Below are positions 1 to 8,370 of a DNA stretch of 11,763 nt, in pieces. Within the stretch, counting starts at the first letter, position 1. Each line of letters begins with the position of its first letter. The notes under the pieces are model-generated. The model saw only the letters and a list, made by a program, of their open reading frames with translations. It was not told where the DNA came from and ran no database searches. Position numbers and translations under genes: made by a program. The stretch is from JAGMCJ01 sp046761005. Its GTDB lineage: Archaea > Thermoplasmatota > Thermoplasmata > RBG-16-68-12 > JAGMCJ01. The stretch lies in contig JBHIFI010000054.1 of NCBI GenBank assembly GCA_046761005.1, forward strand, positions 1 to 11,763. Direction: 5' to 3'.

Positions 1-91
1 ACCTCTTGACCGAGCCTTTCTAGTGGAGCGAACGTCTCCGTTCTCATAGTTCAAACATTATTCCGCTTTACTACCCATTTGAAAAGGAGGG

Positions 92-104
92 GATGTGTCA
101 CATC
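92..104. promoter_or_regulatory. 13-base dyad upstream of the permease gene, possible operator
   Basis: GATGTG and CACATC form perfect inverted arms around a single central T. The dyad directly follows an AAGGAGG (84-90), about 150 bases before the permease start. Its size and symmetry fit a binding site for a small dimeric regulator, but that is inference and the dyad could be chance. The rest of 1-250 shows no convincing gene. Two short frames begin here (ATG 93 to stop 213-215, and GTG 95 to stop 188-190), but neither gives a recognisable protein. Confidence 0.22.
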
Positions 105-250
105 AAGAAAGGAGACACTACTTACTCACTCCTTTCACTCCGCCATCAGGGATTCGTTGGAGGAATAGTCAAAATTCAGGGCCAGAATGAGATTGGCTTG
201 CAAGATTTCAAGTAGCACTTCGTATGATTATCCATGAGCTAGGCGAGAGA

Positions 251-3200
251 ATGAATATCGCCATCGTCTCTTCCTTGGCCATCCTCGTATTTGTAGTCGC
301 TGTCATCTCTGTGCTAGCCATCAGGTCACCGCGGCTTTTCAAGATCGCATTGCGTTTCTTTTCCAGAAAGAAGAAACTCACCGCCCTAACTGTTCTGGCA
401 CTGGTCATTGGGTCCTCAATCGTCACAGGCTCGCTGGCGGTGGGAGACTCGATGCGATTTGCAATCGTCAAGGGCGTCTACGATAACTTGGGTGAGGTGG
501 ACGAGGTCGTCTCTTCCAGCGGGCTCTTCAACGAATCTATCCTCGATCTCATTTCCAGCGATTCCGATTTGACCGATGTCACGGATGCCATTGCTCCTCT
601 GATCGTCCTCAAGGGATCGGTGAAAACCAGAGCGACTGGTCTGATTCAGTCAAAGGCGAACATAATAGGATATAACGACTCATTCATCGACTTCGGAAAC
701 TTCAGGACAGTAGAGGGTGAAACCTTCACCGGAGCTTTGAGTCCAGGAGAAGCCATTGTCAATCAGCATTTAGCGGACGAGCTGGGAGTGGATCGAGGTG
801 ATGTTGTCAGCATCAGCATACGGAATCCGGAGTTCTCTGTTGAAAGCATCTACTCAAACCTCAGCGAGCAATTGACTGCGAACCTCTCTGTGAGAATAGT
901 CGTTCGAGACATTGGTCTTGGAAGACTCAATCTGGAGACCGGCGGTAAAAAGGCGGCGAACCTCTTCGTGAATCTCAGCTATTTGCAGAACTTCATCGGC
1001 GCAGAGTCCAAAATAAACACCATTGCAGTCTCGAATCTGGGCGATGAGCGGGAGGGCCTGAAACTCACGAGTAGGGCGACTCAGGGACTTCAGGAAGCTC
1101 TCGATGAAGCGGTCGGCTTTCTGGATGTTGGATTTCACATTGATGCTTTTGACTACGTGAGGTTGGAGAATGAGAACGTTTTCTTCGATGCGGACTACTT
1201 GACCCGCGTGGAGGAAATCGCTGACACTCTTCCAGGAATTGAGACTATCTCGCCATTGACATCGTACTTTGTCAACAGTCTTTCATTCGAGGGGAAGGCT
1301 GTCCCGTATTCAACAGTTACTGGACTCGACCCGCTGATTGACTATAATTTCGGACCCTTTATTGAAAACTTCACTGGACAGGAAATAATGGGTGAAATGC
1401 AGGATGATGAGATAATTATCACCAACTACACATCTGAGAAGCTTGGAGCGGGAGTTGGTGACATTATCACGCTGAACTATACCGTCTACAGCAGGACCTT
1501 CGTTCCAAATTATCGGAATTCGACTTTCACCGTTGCCCATGTGGTTGACATTGCGGGAAAAGCGGACGATGAGAACTTAATGCCCCCTTTCCCGGGAATA
1601 AGCGGAAAAGCCAGCTGTGCTGATTGGGACCCAACGTGGATGGACGGCGACCAGATGAGGAGCGAGATGACGTTCGACGACCTTTACTACTGGTTGGCAT
1701 ATGGAGGAACACCTAAAGCGTACATCACTTTGACCAAGGCGCAGCAGTTGTGGTCGAACGACCTGGGCAGCCTGACAACGATCAAGATAAAAGGAGACAA
1801 TCTTCCGCTCCTACTTTCCGGGATGAGATCGCAGCTCAACTCCTCGATAAGTGCGGGAGACGCTGGCATCATTGTCTCGGCCATCAAGCAACAGGGCATA
1901 GAATCCGCTGAAGGGGTGCAGCTTCTCACCGAGACCTTCCTCGCCTTCGGTGCGATGTCCATAATCGCTGGAATCATTCTTCTGGCTGGCCTTGTGGGTG
2001 TCATCATCGAGGACAGGAGGAGAGAGATCGCCACACTCGGGGCGCTCGGATACAGCAGAGGTCAGATAACGAGGGTTTTTTCTTTCGAAGCCCTATTTCT
2101 CTCAGTCATAGCGTCGGCTATAGGAATCCTCACAGGCTTGCTTGTCGCCCGGGTCTGCATTCTGCTGACGAATACCTTCTGGAGCAACATCGTCGAGGGA
2201 ACGACCGTCTCACTCCACTTCACGCTTGGGACTCTTGTAATCGGATATACTGCAGGCTTTCTGCTTTCACTCTTGGCGTTCACGATCTTTGCATACTGGA
2301 CATCGTGGGTTCCTCTCGCGAAAACGCTCAAGGAGTTGGATATCGCTGAGGACGTAGAAAGAGGCGGATTCCTTCCCCGCCTGCTCACAGTTCTGGGAGC
2401 CGTCCTCACGGCGTCCTATTTCTTGCTCCCAATGGATGAGTCTGTGGCATCCCTGGCGGTCTTGGGCGGTCCAGTTCTTCTTGCGCTTTCCTCCCCCTTC
2501 CTTTGCAAGAGCGCCTCAATGAGGAGAATCCTCTTGCACGTAGGAATGATTCTGAGCATTGCCTACACTGTCCTCGTGGATGTTTACTTCGTTTCAACGT
2601 CCGAATCCGTGCCCTTCCTTCTTTTCTTCGCAAGCGGATTCGTGATTATCCTTGCCCTCATGGTATGGCTTTCTGCCAACATGAAGAGCATTGGATCATT
2701 CCTCTCTAGCTTGCCCATTGAATCGAGATCATATCCAATAGTTTCCAAGATGGCTCTTCTATCTCCCTCGAGGAGAGTGAGGAGAACATGTCTCGCGATC
2801 TCCCTCTTCGCTGTGGTGATTTTCACCTACCTAGGTCTCTCTGTGAATATCTCTGGTCAGCAGTTGAACATCGAAGAAATAACCGAGCATCAAGGTGCTG
2901 GTTACGATGTTATTGGGGAGAGTTCGATATCTCTGAGGTTCGACTTGGGCAGCCCAGAGGAAAGAGTGAAAAACAACGTGAGTGACTTTCCAGAGGATGT
3001 TGCGGTTATCCAGTTCCTCACGCTTGGTCAAGCAGGCGGTAGTTGCTCAAATCTCAAGAGGAATCTCCCGCCAAAGCTGATAGGTGTGAATAGGTCCTTC
3101 ATTCAGGAAGGCAAGCTGAGATTCCAACTGCCAAAGGGAAGTCCATCTACTATCTGGTCGAAGCTCGATGATATCCGAGCGGACGGTTCCATTCCAGCGA

Positions 3201-3916
3201 TTGGTGACTACAACACGATTGTTTGGATACTGGAGAAGAATATCGGTGACCGCATCCAAATCACCGATGAGTATGGCAATGAGCGGGATCTTGTCATTGT
3301 CGGCATACTTGAGAACTCCATTTTCCCCGGTTCGGTTTTCATCTCAGAAGACAATCTTGATGGTCTTCACCCGACCACTGCAGAGTACGACCTCTTCCTC
3401 TTCAAGACAGACAATGTCTCGACTTTCGTACCTTACCTAGAATCGTCCCTGCAGGCATACGGGATGGACGCTCGTCCTGTGGATGAAGTCGTCAGGGAGA
3501 ACCTCTCGGTAGAGTGGTCATACATGTCTCTCTTCCAGGCATTCCTGTTGTTTGGCCTTCTCATCGGCATCCTTGGCCTCGCGGCGTTCTCATCGAGGTC
3601 CGTCGAGGAAAGGAGGCATGAGATAGGAACCATGAAATCACTGGGGTTGCAACGATCGACAATCTCAGAAATCTTCCTGTTGGAGAACCTCTATATCGCC
3701 TCCCTAGGTTCCGTCGTGGGCATTGTGGCTGGGCTTCTCGTTTCCTTCGCCTTCTTTGGCGAGGGCAGTGTTGTCGGCTATGGTGCTGCTATCCCTTGGA
3801 TAGCCATAATTGCTGTGATAACGGTTGTTGTCTTGGTCTCGCTCCTGGCCACATTGATGCCAGCAAGAAGGGCGGCAAGTCTGCATCCTGCTGAGGCGCT
3901 TAGAAGAGATCAATGA
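251..3916 (+). CDS. Large FtsX/MacB-type ABC transporter permease with two FtsX modules
   Basis: This is a membrane permease of the ABC3 (FtsX/MacB/LolC) superfamily, about 1221 residues. Such proteins usually couple ATP hydrolysis by a separate ATPase to mechanical work on lipoproteins, peptides or the envelope; the substrate here is unknown. It has two N-terminal hydrophobic helices around a basic stretch, then a large extracellular domain (about 67-555). A first FtsX module follows, with the cytoplasmic signature RREIATLGALGYSRGQ near 588-605. Several more helices (about 705-850) precede a second extracellular domain (about 865-1085) and a second FtsX module with ERRHEIGTMKSLGLQ near 1118-1133. 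The protein ends in the family-typical PARRAASLHPAEALRR. I prefer ATG 251 because a weak AGGCGAG lies just upstream; ATG 224 is in frame, adds nine residues and has no visible ribosome site. No ATPase gene is visible; it may lie upstream of the window. The gap after this gene suggests separate transcription from the downstream operon. Confidence 0.9.
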   Translation: MNIAIVSSLAILVFVVAVISVLAIRSPRLFKIALRFFSRKKKLTALTVLALVIGSSIVTGSLAVGDSMRFAIVKGVYDNLGEVDEVVSSSGLFNESILDLISSDSDLTDVTDAIAPLIVLKGSVKTRATGLIQSKANIIGYNDSFIDFGNFRTVEGETFTGALSPGEAIVNQHLADELGVDRGDVVSISIRNPEFSVESIYSNLSEQLTANLSVRIVVRDIGLGRLNLETGGKKAANLFVNLSYLQNFIGAESKINTIAVSNLGDEREGLKLTSRATQGLQEALDEAVGFLDVGFHIDAFDYVRLENENVFFDADYLTRVEEIADTLPGIETISPLTSYFVNSLSFEGKAVPYSTVTGLDPLIDYNFGPFIENFTGQEIMGEMQDDEIIITNYTSEKLGAGVGDIITLNYTVYSRTFVPNYRNSTFTVAHVVDIAGKADDENLMPPFPGISGKASCADWDPTWMDGDQMRSEMTFDDLYYWLAYGGTPKAYITLTKAQQLWSNDLGSLTTIKIKGDNLPLLLSGMRSQLNSSISAGDAGIIVSAIKQQGIESAEGVQLLTETFLAFGAMSIIAGIILLAGLVGVIIEDRRREIATLGALGYSRGQITRVFSFEALFLSVIASAIGILTGLLVARVCILLTNTFWSNIVEGTTVSLHFTLGTLVIGYTAGFLLSLLAFTIFAYWTSWVPLAKTLKELDIAEDVERGGFLPRLLTVLGAVLTASYFLLPMDESVASLAVLGGPVLLALSSPFLCKSASMRRILLHVGMILSIAYTVLVDVYFVSTSESVPFLLFFASGFVIILALMVWLSANMKSIGSFLSSLPIESRSYPIVSKMALLSPSRRVRRTCLAISLFAVVIFTYLGLSVNISGQQLNIEEITEHQGAGYDVIGESSISLRFDLGSPEERVKNNVSDFPEDVAVIQFLTLGQAGGSCSNLKRNLPPKLIGVNRSFIQEGKLRFQLPKGSPSTIWSKLDDIRADGSIPAIGDYNTIVWILEKNIGDRIQITDEYGNERDLVIVGILENSIFPGSVFISEDNLDGLHPTTAEYDLFLFKTDNVSTFVPYLESSLQAYGMDARPVDEVVRENLSVEWSYMSLFQAFLLFGLLIGILGLAAFSSRSVEERRHEIGTMKSLGLQRSTISEIFLLENLYIASLGSVVGIVAGLLVSFAFFGEGSVVGYGAAIPWIAIIAVITVVVLVSLLATLMPARRAASLHPAEALRRDQ

Positions 3917-3975
3917 AGTATTCTCCACATCGAAATCCAGTTCAGAAAGGTTGATATCAGTGGTTGGAAATAAGC

Positions 3976-3991
3976 CAAAAAGTTTCAAATA
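3976..3991 (+). promoter_or_regulatory. Candidate archaeal BRE/TATA promoter for the propeller-reductase operon
   Basis: The stretch AAAAAGTTTCAAATAG resembles an archaeal promoter: a purine-rich BRE-like AAAAAG followed by a TATA-like TTTCAAATA. It lies in the only sizeable gap between the permease gene and the downstream gene chain. Transcription would start roughly 25 bases downstream, giving an untranslated leader of about 130 bases before ATG 4145. The call rests on motif resemblance alone and the TATA element is imperfect. Confidence 0.35.
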
Positions 3992-4055
3992 GGCAACATG
4001 CTACGCGATACACGCAGACCCGACAATCGTCCCAGAGCATATAGGAGAAAAAACC

Positions 4056-4065
4056 ACACATGTGT
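4056..4065. promoter_or_regulatory. Perfect 10-base palindrome in the leader, possible operator
   Basis: ACACATGTGT is a perfect palindrome between the promoter candidate and the first gene of the operon. Its TGTG/CACA arms recall the GATGTG-T-CACATC dyad upstream of the permease gene, although the half-sites are arranged differently. A 10-base palindrome can occur by chance, so this is only a candidate. Confidence 0.2.
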
Positions 4066-4144
4066 TTGGATTAGGAGGAGTTCAAGAGGTGTTCCAAGGA
4101 CGCACGTGGGCAGAGCTTGAGAGTGATTATCAGAGGACACGAAT

Positions 4145-5812
4145 ATGAGAACAAGAAGGGTCGCCATCCTGTTCGTACTTGTCACCCTTTTCACTTCGTT
4201 GCCAAATCAACCAATACTCGTCTTTGGGGATGCTTCTAGTGATGGAGTTCGAGGATCGGACACGACTAGCTCATGGTCTGAGTTCCGGGGAAATCTAAAC
4301 AACACTGGATACTCCATCTCAAGAGTTCCATCAACCAATCGAACCTTCCCCATGTTCAACGCTCGCTTTCAAGTTCGGTCCTCTGCAGTGGTGAGTGACG
4401 ATGTCCTCTACTTCGGTTCCGACTACGGTCGCGTCTATGCTGTGAACATCTCCACCGGAGAGGAGGTTTGGAACTTCACGACAGAAGGTGAGGTCTGGGC
4501 CACTCCTCTTGTTCTGGACGACAAAGTCTTAATCGGATCCTCGGACGATAACTTCTATGCTATCGACCGTCAAACTGGTGACCTTGTCTGGCTCTTTCCG
4601 ACCGGTAACGATGTCCATTCCTCAGCGAAGCATGTGAACGGGACGATAGTCTTCGGGTCCTTGGATGGTAATCTATACTTCCTTGATGCTGAAACGGGAA
4701 TCGAAACCCTTCCACCGTTCGAAACGGGCTGGCGCATCTACGGGACCCCTGCCATAGTTCAAGGGACGGTCATTATTGGGTCCAACGATGGCAACGCCTA
4801 TAGAGTATCGCTCGAGGATGGAAGCAAGATTTGGAATTTCACCCTCAGCCCATCGCCGGGCGAGAGCGTGAAATACACTAGTGCCGCAATATTTGAGGAC
4901 AAGGTCTACATAGGAAGCAACGACCACAACGCTTATTGTCTGGACCTTGAAACGGGTGACCTCATCTGGAAGTTCGAGACAGGGAACTATGTGTACGCAT
5001 CACCGGCAATTCACAACGGCAGTGTCTTCGTTCATTCGACAGACGGATTTCTGTACGCCCTCCCACTTGAGGACCCTGATGGAGATGGAAACATCACTGA
5101 CGATGTCCTCTGGAGTTTCGAGACACGCGATGGCGGCGCCGCAGGGGAGGGCGGGTCCTCTCCAGCCGTTGCCGATGGAAAGGTGATTGTGGGCTCGCGT
5201 CTCAGTTCCACGGTTGGATATGTTTATGTCCTAGATGAGAAAACAGGGGAGGTAGTTTGGCAATTGAAGCTCCCGGCGGGGACCTATTCATCTCCAACAG
5301 TGGTGGGTGGCAGAATATACATCGGCGCCGCGGATGGGTTCATGTATGGCATTTCTGATCTTACTCCTGGCATGTCCCTTGAGATAGTGCCCGAATTCCT
5401 CGAAATCCAATCTGAGAGGCTCATGGTGATAGAGTTTCTTGTGACATATGCGGGAGAGCCGGTCGAGGGAGCTTTCATTCGATTTGTTGTTACGGAAGGC
5501 GTCCTCTCTCAATCGGGAGCGAGCACTCTCGCCGATGGCATTCAGCGGGTAAAGTATCTCTCCCCAAAGGTGAGCGAGAACACCACTGTCACTATCAGCG
5601 GTAGAGCTACGAAATACGGAATGGAGGACGTGCAATCCTCGATCGACATCGTCATCGTCCCCGCTAAAGACTATGAGGGAACGGTCTCCGGCACCGTCTT
5701 CTCATTGGAGAAATATCTGCCATTCCTCATCGCAATCATAGTGCTTGTGCTACTCAACGCTCTCATTTTCGCGGGTATAACAATAAGAAGAAAGAGGAGG
5801 TCTTCAGAGTGA
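4145..5812 (+). CDS. Membrane-anchored surface PQQ-repeat beta-propeller protein with Ig-like domain
   Basis: This 555-residue exported protein has an N-terminal signal peptide (about 1-29, basic MRTRR then a hydrophobic core). It is followed by PQQ/BamB-type beta-propeller repeats (about 75-405), seen as recurring units such as TGEEVWNF, TGDLVWLF, TGDLIWKF and TGEVVWQL alternating with GSSDDNFYA-like turns. An Ig-like beta domain (about 410-512) and one C-terminal helix (about 523-546) ending in RRKRR come next. The body would therefore sit outside the cell with a short cytoplasmic tail. Nine N-X-S/T sequons fit a glycosylated surface protein. An Asp-rich loop, DPDGDGNITDD, could bind calcium. 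There is no evidence for quinoprotein dehydrogenase activity; a binding or scaffold role is more likely. ATG 4145 is supported by GAGGA (4133-4137) at seven-base spacing. The stop overlaps the next start as GTGA, behind GAGGAGGT (5794-5801), indicating translational coupling. Confidence 0.88.
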   Translation: MRTRRVAILFVLVTLFTSLPNQPILVFGDASSDGVRGSDTTSSWSEFRGNLNNTGYSISRVPSTNRTFPMFNARFQVRSSAVVSDDVLYFGSDYGRVYAVNISTGEEVWNFTTEGEVWATPLVLDDKVLIGSSDDNFYAIDRQTGDLVWLFPTGNDVHSSAKHVNGTIVFGSLDGNLYFLDAETGIETLPPFETGWRIYGTPAIVQGTVIIGSNDGNAYRVSLEDGSKIWNFTLSPSPGESVKYTSAAIFEDKVYIGSNDHNAYCLDLETGDLIWKFETGNYVYASPAIHNGSVFVHSTDGFLYALPLEDPDGDGNITDDVLWSFETRDGGAAGEGGSSPAVADGKVIVGSRLSSTVGYVYVLDEKTGEVVWQLKLPAGTYSSPTVVGGRIYIGAADGFMYGISDLTPGMSLEIVPEFLEIQSERLMVIEFLVTYAGEPVEGAFIRFVVTEGVLSQSGASTLADGIQRVKYLSPKVSENTTVTISGRATKYGMEDVQSSIDIVIVPAKDYEGTVSGTVFSLEKYLPFLIAIIVLVLLNALIFAGITIRRKRRSSE

Positions 5813-7038
5813 GGCAGTTTACCAGGGTTGTTGCGGCAATCTGTATGGTCGTGCTTCTTCTTCTACCAATGACAGTTCTGCCAGAGATTTCTTCCGCCCA
5901 GGGAATTGAGACCCTCTCCCTCATGTGGGAAAGATCTGATGGTCATAATGCCACCATGTGGTCCGTGAGATGGTCTCCGGATGGCTCGATGATATCGAGT
6001 ACTTTCTTTGACAACACGACCGTGATATGGAATTCCACGACTGGAATGAGAATCGTGAAAGTCGGCTCGCATGAGAACTACACATCTGAGATACGTACGC
6101 GCTGTGATGGAATCAAGACTTGTGAGATACCCGATCACTATCCAACACGAATAAGCGCTTGGTCCCCCGATGGAAGATACCTAGCGGTGGGCGGAGATGA
6201 TACCGAAATCTACATCTTCGAGACAACGAACTGGACGGTGGAGCAGGTTTTCAGTGGTCATAAGGGAAGCGTTCTCACCTTGCACTTCTCCCGTGATGGA
6301 AGATATTTGGCATCCGGCTCCGGGACGGATAAGGTTGATATCCATAACATCCCTGAAAACATGATTAAGATATGGGATTTCGAGACAGGAGCCGTAATCG
6401 CCAATCTCACAGGCCACGAAGATGGTGTCCTGGAAGTCAAATGGTCCTCTGATGGCAGAAGGCTGGTATCGGCATCAGACGACAAAACACTGAAGATGTG
6501 GGAAACCACCAATTGGACGAACATTGTCAATTTCACTGGCCACGCTGGCGGGGTTCTCTCTGTGGATTGGTCACCAGATGAGGATGTCCTGGTTTCAGGC
6601 AGCAGGGACTACAAAATCAGGAAATGGAACGCAACTAGCGGTGAATCGATTGATGTCTGGGAAGCCCCAAACTGCATTCGCTCGGTGGATTGGCATGAAG
6701 AGAGAAACATAGTCGTTACGTCAGGTGTATCCGAAGTAATGGTTATGATTCGGAATGCGACTAATGGTGCGGTAATGAAGACTCTCGACGAGAACAAGGA
6801 GGTGGGAGGAGCCATAATGTCTGCAAGGTGGTCTCCGAATGGAAAGATGCTTGCTACCGCCTCCGGAAAGGACTTTGCCATTAGGGTCTATGCTTTTGGC
6901 TTGGGTGAAAGAGAACCCACACCCCTCATACCCCCATGGATGCCTGGAGTTGTGACGTTCTTCATCGTGGTCGCAATCTCATCCTGGACTGCAATCGTTG
7001 GAATATCGAAACTCCTCAGAAGAAGAGAAAGAAGGTGA
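5809..7038 (+). CDS. Membrane-anchored surface WD40 seven-bladed beta-propeller protein
   Basis: This 409-residue exported protein has a signal peptide (about 1-31, with a run of Leu/Val ending near SSAQG). Seven WD40-type blades follow, recognisable by repeated cores such as VRWSPDGSM, SAWSPDGRYLAVGG, LHFSRDGRYLASGS, VKWSSDGRRLVSAS, VDWSPDEDVLVSGS, VDWHEERNIVV and ARWSPNGKMLATAS, several paired with GH and KIW/KMW elements. A single C-terminal helix (about 380-400) ends in RRRERR. WD40 propellers are usually cytoplasmic interaction platforms, so an exported, sequon-rich one is noteworthy. No catalytic motif is visible; partner binding is the likely role. The GTG 5809 start is set by GAGGAGGT seven bases upstream and overlaps the previous stop. 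The architecture (signal, propeller, one helix, basic tail) matches both neighbours, so they may act as a set. Its TGA (7036-7038) is followed by an open frame that runs directly into the next protein without another stop. Confidence 0.88.
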   Translation: MRQFTRVVAAICMVVLLLLPMTVLPEISSAQGIETLSLMWERSDGHNATMWSVRWSPDGSMISSTFFDNTTVIWNSTTGMRIVKVGSHENYTSEIRTRCDGIKTCEIPDHYPTRISAWSPDGRYLAVGGDDTEIYIFETTNWTVEQVFSGHKGSVLTLHFSRDGRYLASGSGTDKVDIHNIPENMIKIWDFETGAVIANLTGHEDGVLEVKWSSDGRRLVSASDDKTLKMWETTNWTNIVNFTGHAGGVLSVDWSPDEDVLVSGSRDYKIRKWNATSGESIDVWEAPNCIRSVDWHEERNIVVTSGVSEVMVMIRNATNGAVMKTLDENKEVGGAIMSARWSPNGKMLATASGKDFAIRVYAFGLGEREPTPLIPPWMPGVVTFFIVVAISSWTAIVGISKLLRRRERR

Positions 7039-7057
7039 AGCAATCTGTTAAAGAGAT
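7035..7057 (+). other. Start anomaly: GTGA overlap in the wrong frame, possible one-base frameshift
   Basis: GTG 7035 overlaps the WD40 stop as GTGA, exactly as at the 5809 and 8367 junctions. Read from there, however, the frame meets a stop at 7122-7124 and yields no recognisable protein. Skipping one base near the AAA run at 7050-7052 would give MKQSV followed by KRSILIVTLALL, a textbook signal peptide, and then the full seven-bladed propeller. An extra base in the genome or assembly, a +1 recoding event, or initiation at CTG 7045 would each explain the pattern. Confidence 0.6.
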
Positions 7058-8370
7058 CGATCTTAATAGTCACGCTGGCCCTCCTAGTTCAACTTCCAAG
7101 CGCAGCTGGAATAGAAATCGATGAGTCCTTCCTAGGAAGCTCTCCCGGGAGGTTCAATTCTGTTCGGATTTGCGATCTAGATGATGACGGCAACAAAGAA
7201 ATCGTCTTCGGTAACTACGAGGGTTATCTCAACATAATCCAATGGAAGGGCGATGAGTTCAGAGCGGTTCAGCACATGGGTCCCTACGGCGAAAGGCTCT
7301 GGGGAATACATGTCGCGGACATCGATGGGGAGGGTATGGAGGAGATCATGGCTGGTGACGGTGAGGGAACCCTTCAGGTCTTCAATGGGACCACACTTGA
7401 AGTCAGGTACAAAATGACAGGCCTAGTCAGGGACGCACACGGCATAGCCGTTGGCGATGTGGACAATGATGGAGAGAGGGAGATAGTTGTTGGCACTGGC
7501 TACAAGATAGACTATCCCTTGAGCGCCATCTATGTCTATTCCGCGGACACTGGGGAGTTGGAGACCCAATTCTTACCTGGAAATGCCAGCAGGATGAGGG
7601 GCGTCGCGATTGCCGATATTGACGGCGACTCTTTCAATGAGCTTATTTTCGGTACTGGTGTATCCCTGGGAGAGACGCCCGGCGAAGGCTACCTGAATGT
7701 CTACCAGTTTGATGGCTCCAACTACACGCGAGAATGGCAGAGCGAGGACCTGAATGGTGATGTGGTAGCTATACAAGTGGTGGATGTCGATGGAGATGGC
7801 AATCTTGAAATTGTGGCATCGAATGGTTACAGGTATGGTCCTGGTTTTCTTTTTGTATTCAGGTACCGGGGAACGGGCGGTGAGGGCACTCCTCCAGCCT
7901 ATGAAAGAGTTTGGGAAAGCGAGAACATAGGTCCAAAGCCTTACGGACTTGATGTGGGTGATATCGACGCTGATGGAGTAAAAGAAATAGTTCTAGGAAA
8001 TATGGCGGGCTACATTTGGATCTTTGACGGTAGCACTCACGAGCTGGAGTGGAAGAGTCCTCCCCTAGGGTCAGACATACTTGGAATCGATCTGGGTGAT
8101 GTTGACAGTGATGGCCAGGTGGAGATAATTGCTGCTCAAGGTGGCTACCAGGGAAAGGGGGACTTTACGAGTGCCTACACAGCCCCGCACATATACATCC
8201 TCGACGGAACAAAGCGCACAATTGAGGTCACCCTGGGCGGGCGTGACTACATTGGTTGGTCACTTGAGATACTAATCGCCGTCCTCATAATCGTACTTCT
8301 TGTGGGCGTGAACATCTACTTCAGCGGGAGAAAGGAGAACGCAACCGAAAAAGGGAGGGAGTCAAAGTGA
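7045..8370 (+). CDS. Membrane-anchored FG-GAP/integrin-alpha-like seven-bladed propeller protein, start unresolved
   Basis: This is an exported calcium-type propeller. Seven repeats carry Asp-rich loops: DLDDDGNKE, DIDGEGMEE, DVDNDGERE, DIDGDSFNE, DVDGDGNLE, DIDADGVKE and DVDSDGQVE. They are followed by one C-terminal helix (about 405-427 counting from CTG 7045) and a charged tail. FG-GAP repeats form integrin-alpha-like propellers that bind Ca2+ and mediate surface interactions. The first standard in-frame start is ATG 7276, but that would remove blade one and the signal peptide (KRSILIVTLALLVQL ending PSAAG). Coding is continuous back to the TGA at 7036, with no ATG, GTG or TTG. I therefore place the start at the rare codon CTG 7045, provisionally. 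A one-base frameshift joining it to GTG 7035 is at least as likely. The 3' end overlaps the next gene as GTGA. Function is certain only at the fold level. Confidence 0.82.
   Translation: MLKRSILIVTLALLVQLPSAAGIEIDESFLGSSPGRFNSVRICDLDDDGNKEIVFGNYEGYLNIIQWKGDEFRAVQHMGPYGERLWGIHVADIDGEGMEEIMAGDGEGTLQVFNGTTLEVRYKMTGLVRDAHGIAVGDVDNDGEREIVVGTGYKIDYPLSAIYVYSADTGELETQFLPGNASRMRGVAIADIDGDSFNELIFGTGVSLGETPGEGYLNVYQFDGSNYTREWQSEDLNGDVVAIQVVDVDGDGNLEIVASNGYRYGPGFLFVFRYRGTGGEGTPPAYERVWESENIGPKPYGLDVGDIDADGVKEIVLGNMAGYIWIFDGSTHELEWKSPPLGSDILGIDLGDVDSDGQVEIIAAQGGYQGKGDFTSAYTAPHIYILDGTKRTIEVTLGGRDYIGWSLEILIAVLIIVLLVGVNIYFSGRKENATEKGRESK
8353..8359 (+). promoter_or_regulatory. Ribosome binding site fixing the GTG start of the CcdA-like gene
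   Basis: GGGAGGG lies seven bases before GTG 8367 and inside the 3' end of the FG-GAP gene. It supports the GTG start, which overlaps the upstream stop as GTGA, and therefore supports translational coupling at this junction. Confidence 0.7.

Noticed and set aside
93..215. A 40-codon frame from ATG 93 and an overlapping frame from GTG 95, both behind AAGGAGG.
   Set aside because: Neither product resembles a known protein, the ribosome-site spacing is very short (2 and 4 bases), and the two candidates compete with each other. Kept only as a note.
3998..4120. An ATG-initiated frame of about 40 codons in the gap before the propeller operon.
   Set aside because: The product is Arg-rich and low in information, there is no ribosome site, and it overlaps the likely promoter and leader region.
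4145..5812. PQQ-dependent alcohol or glucose dehydrogenase.
   Set aside because: Only structural BamB-like repeats are visible, with no quinoprotein catalytic signature. The Ig-like domain and membrane anchor point to a surface binding or scaffold protein.
7035..7124. A short gene read directly from GTG 7035.
   Set aside because: The frame ends at 7122-7124 and its peptide has no features. The same bases one frame over encode a clear signal peptide and propeller blade.
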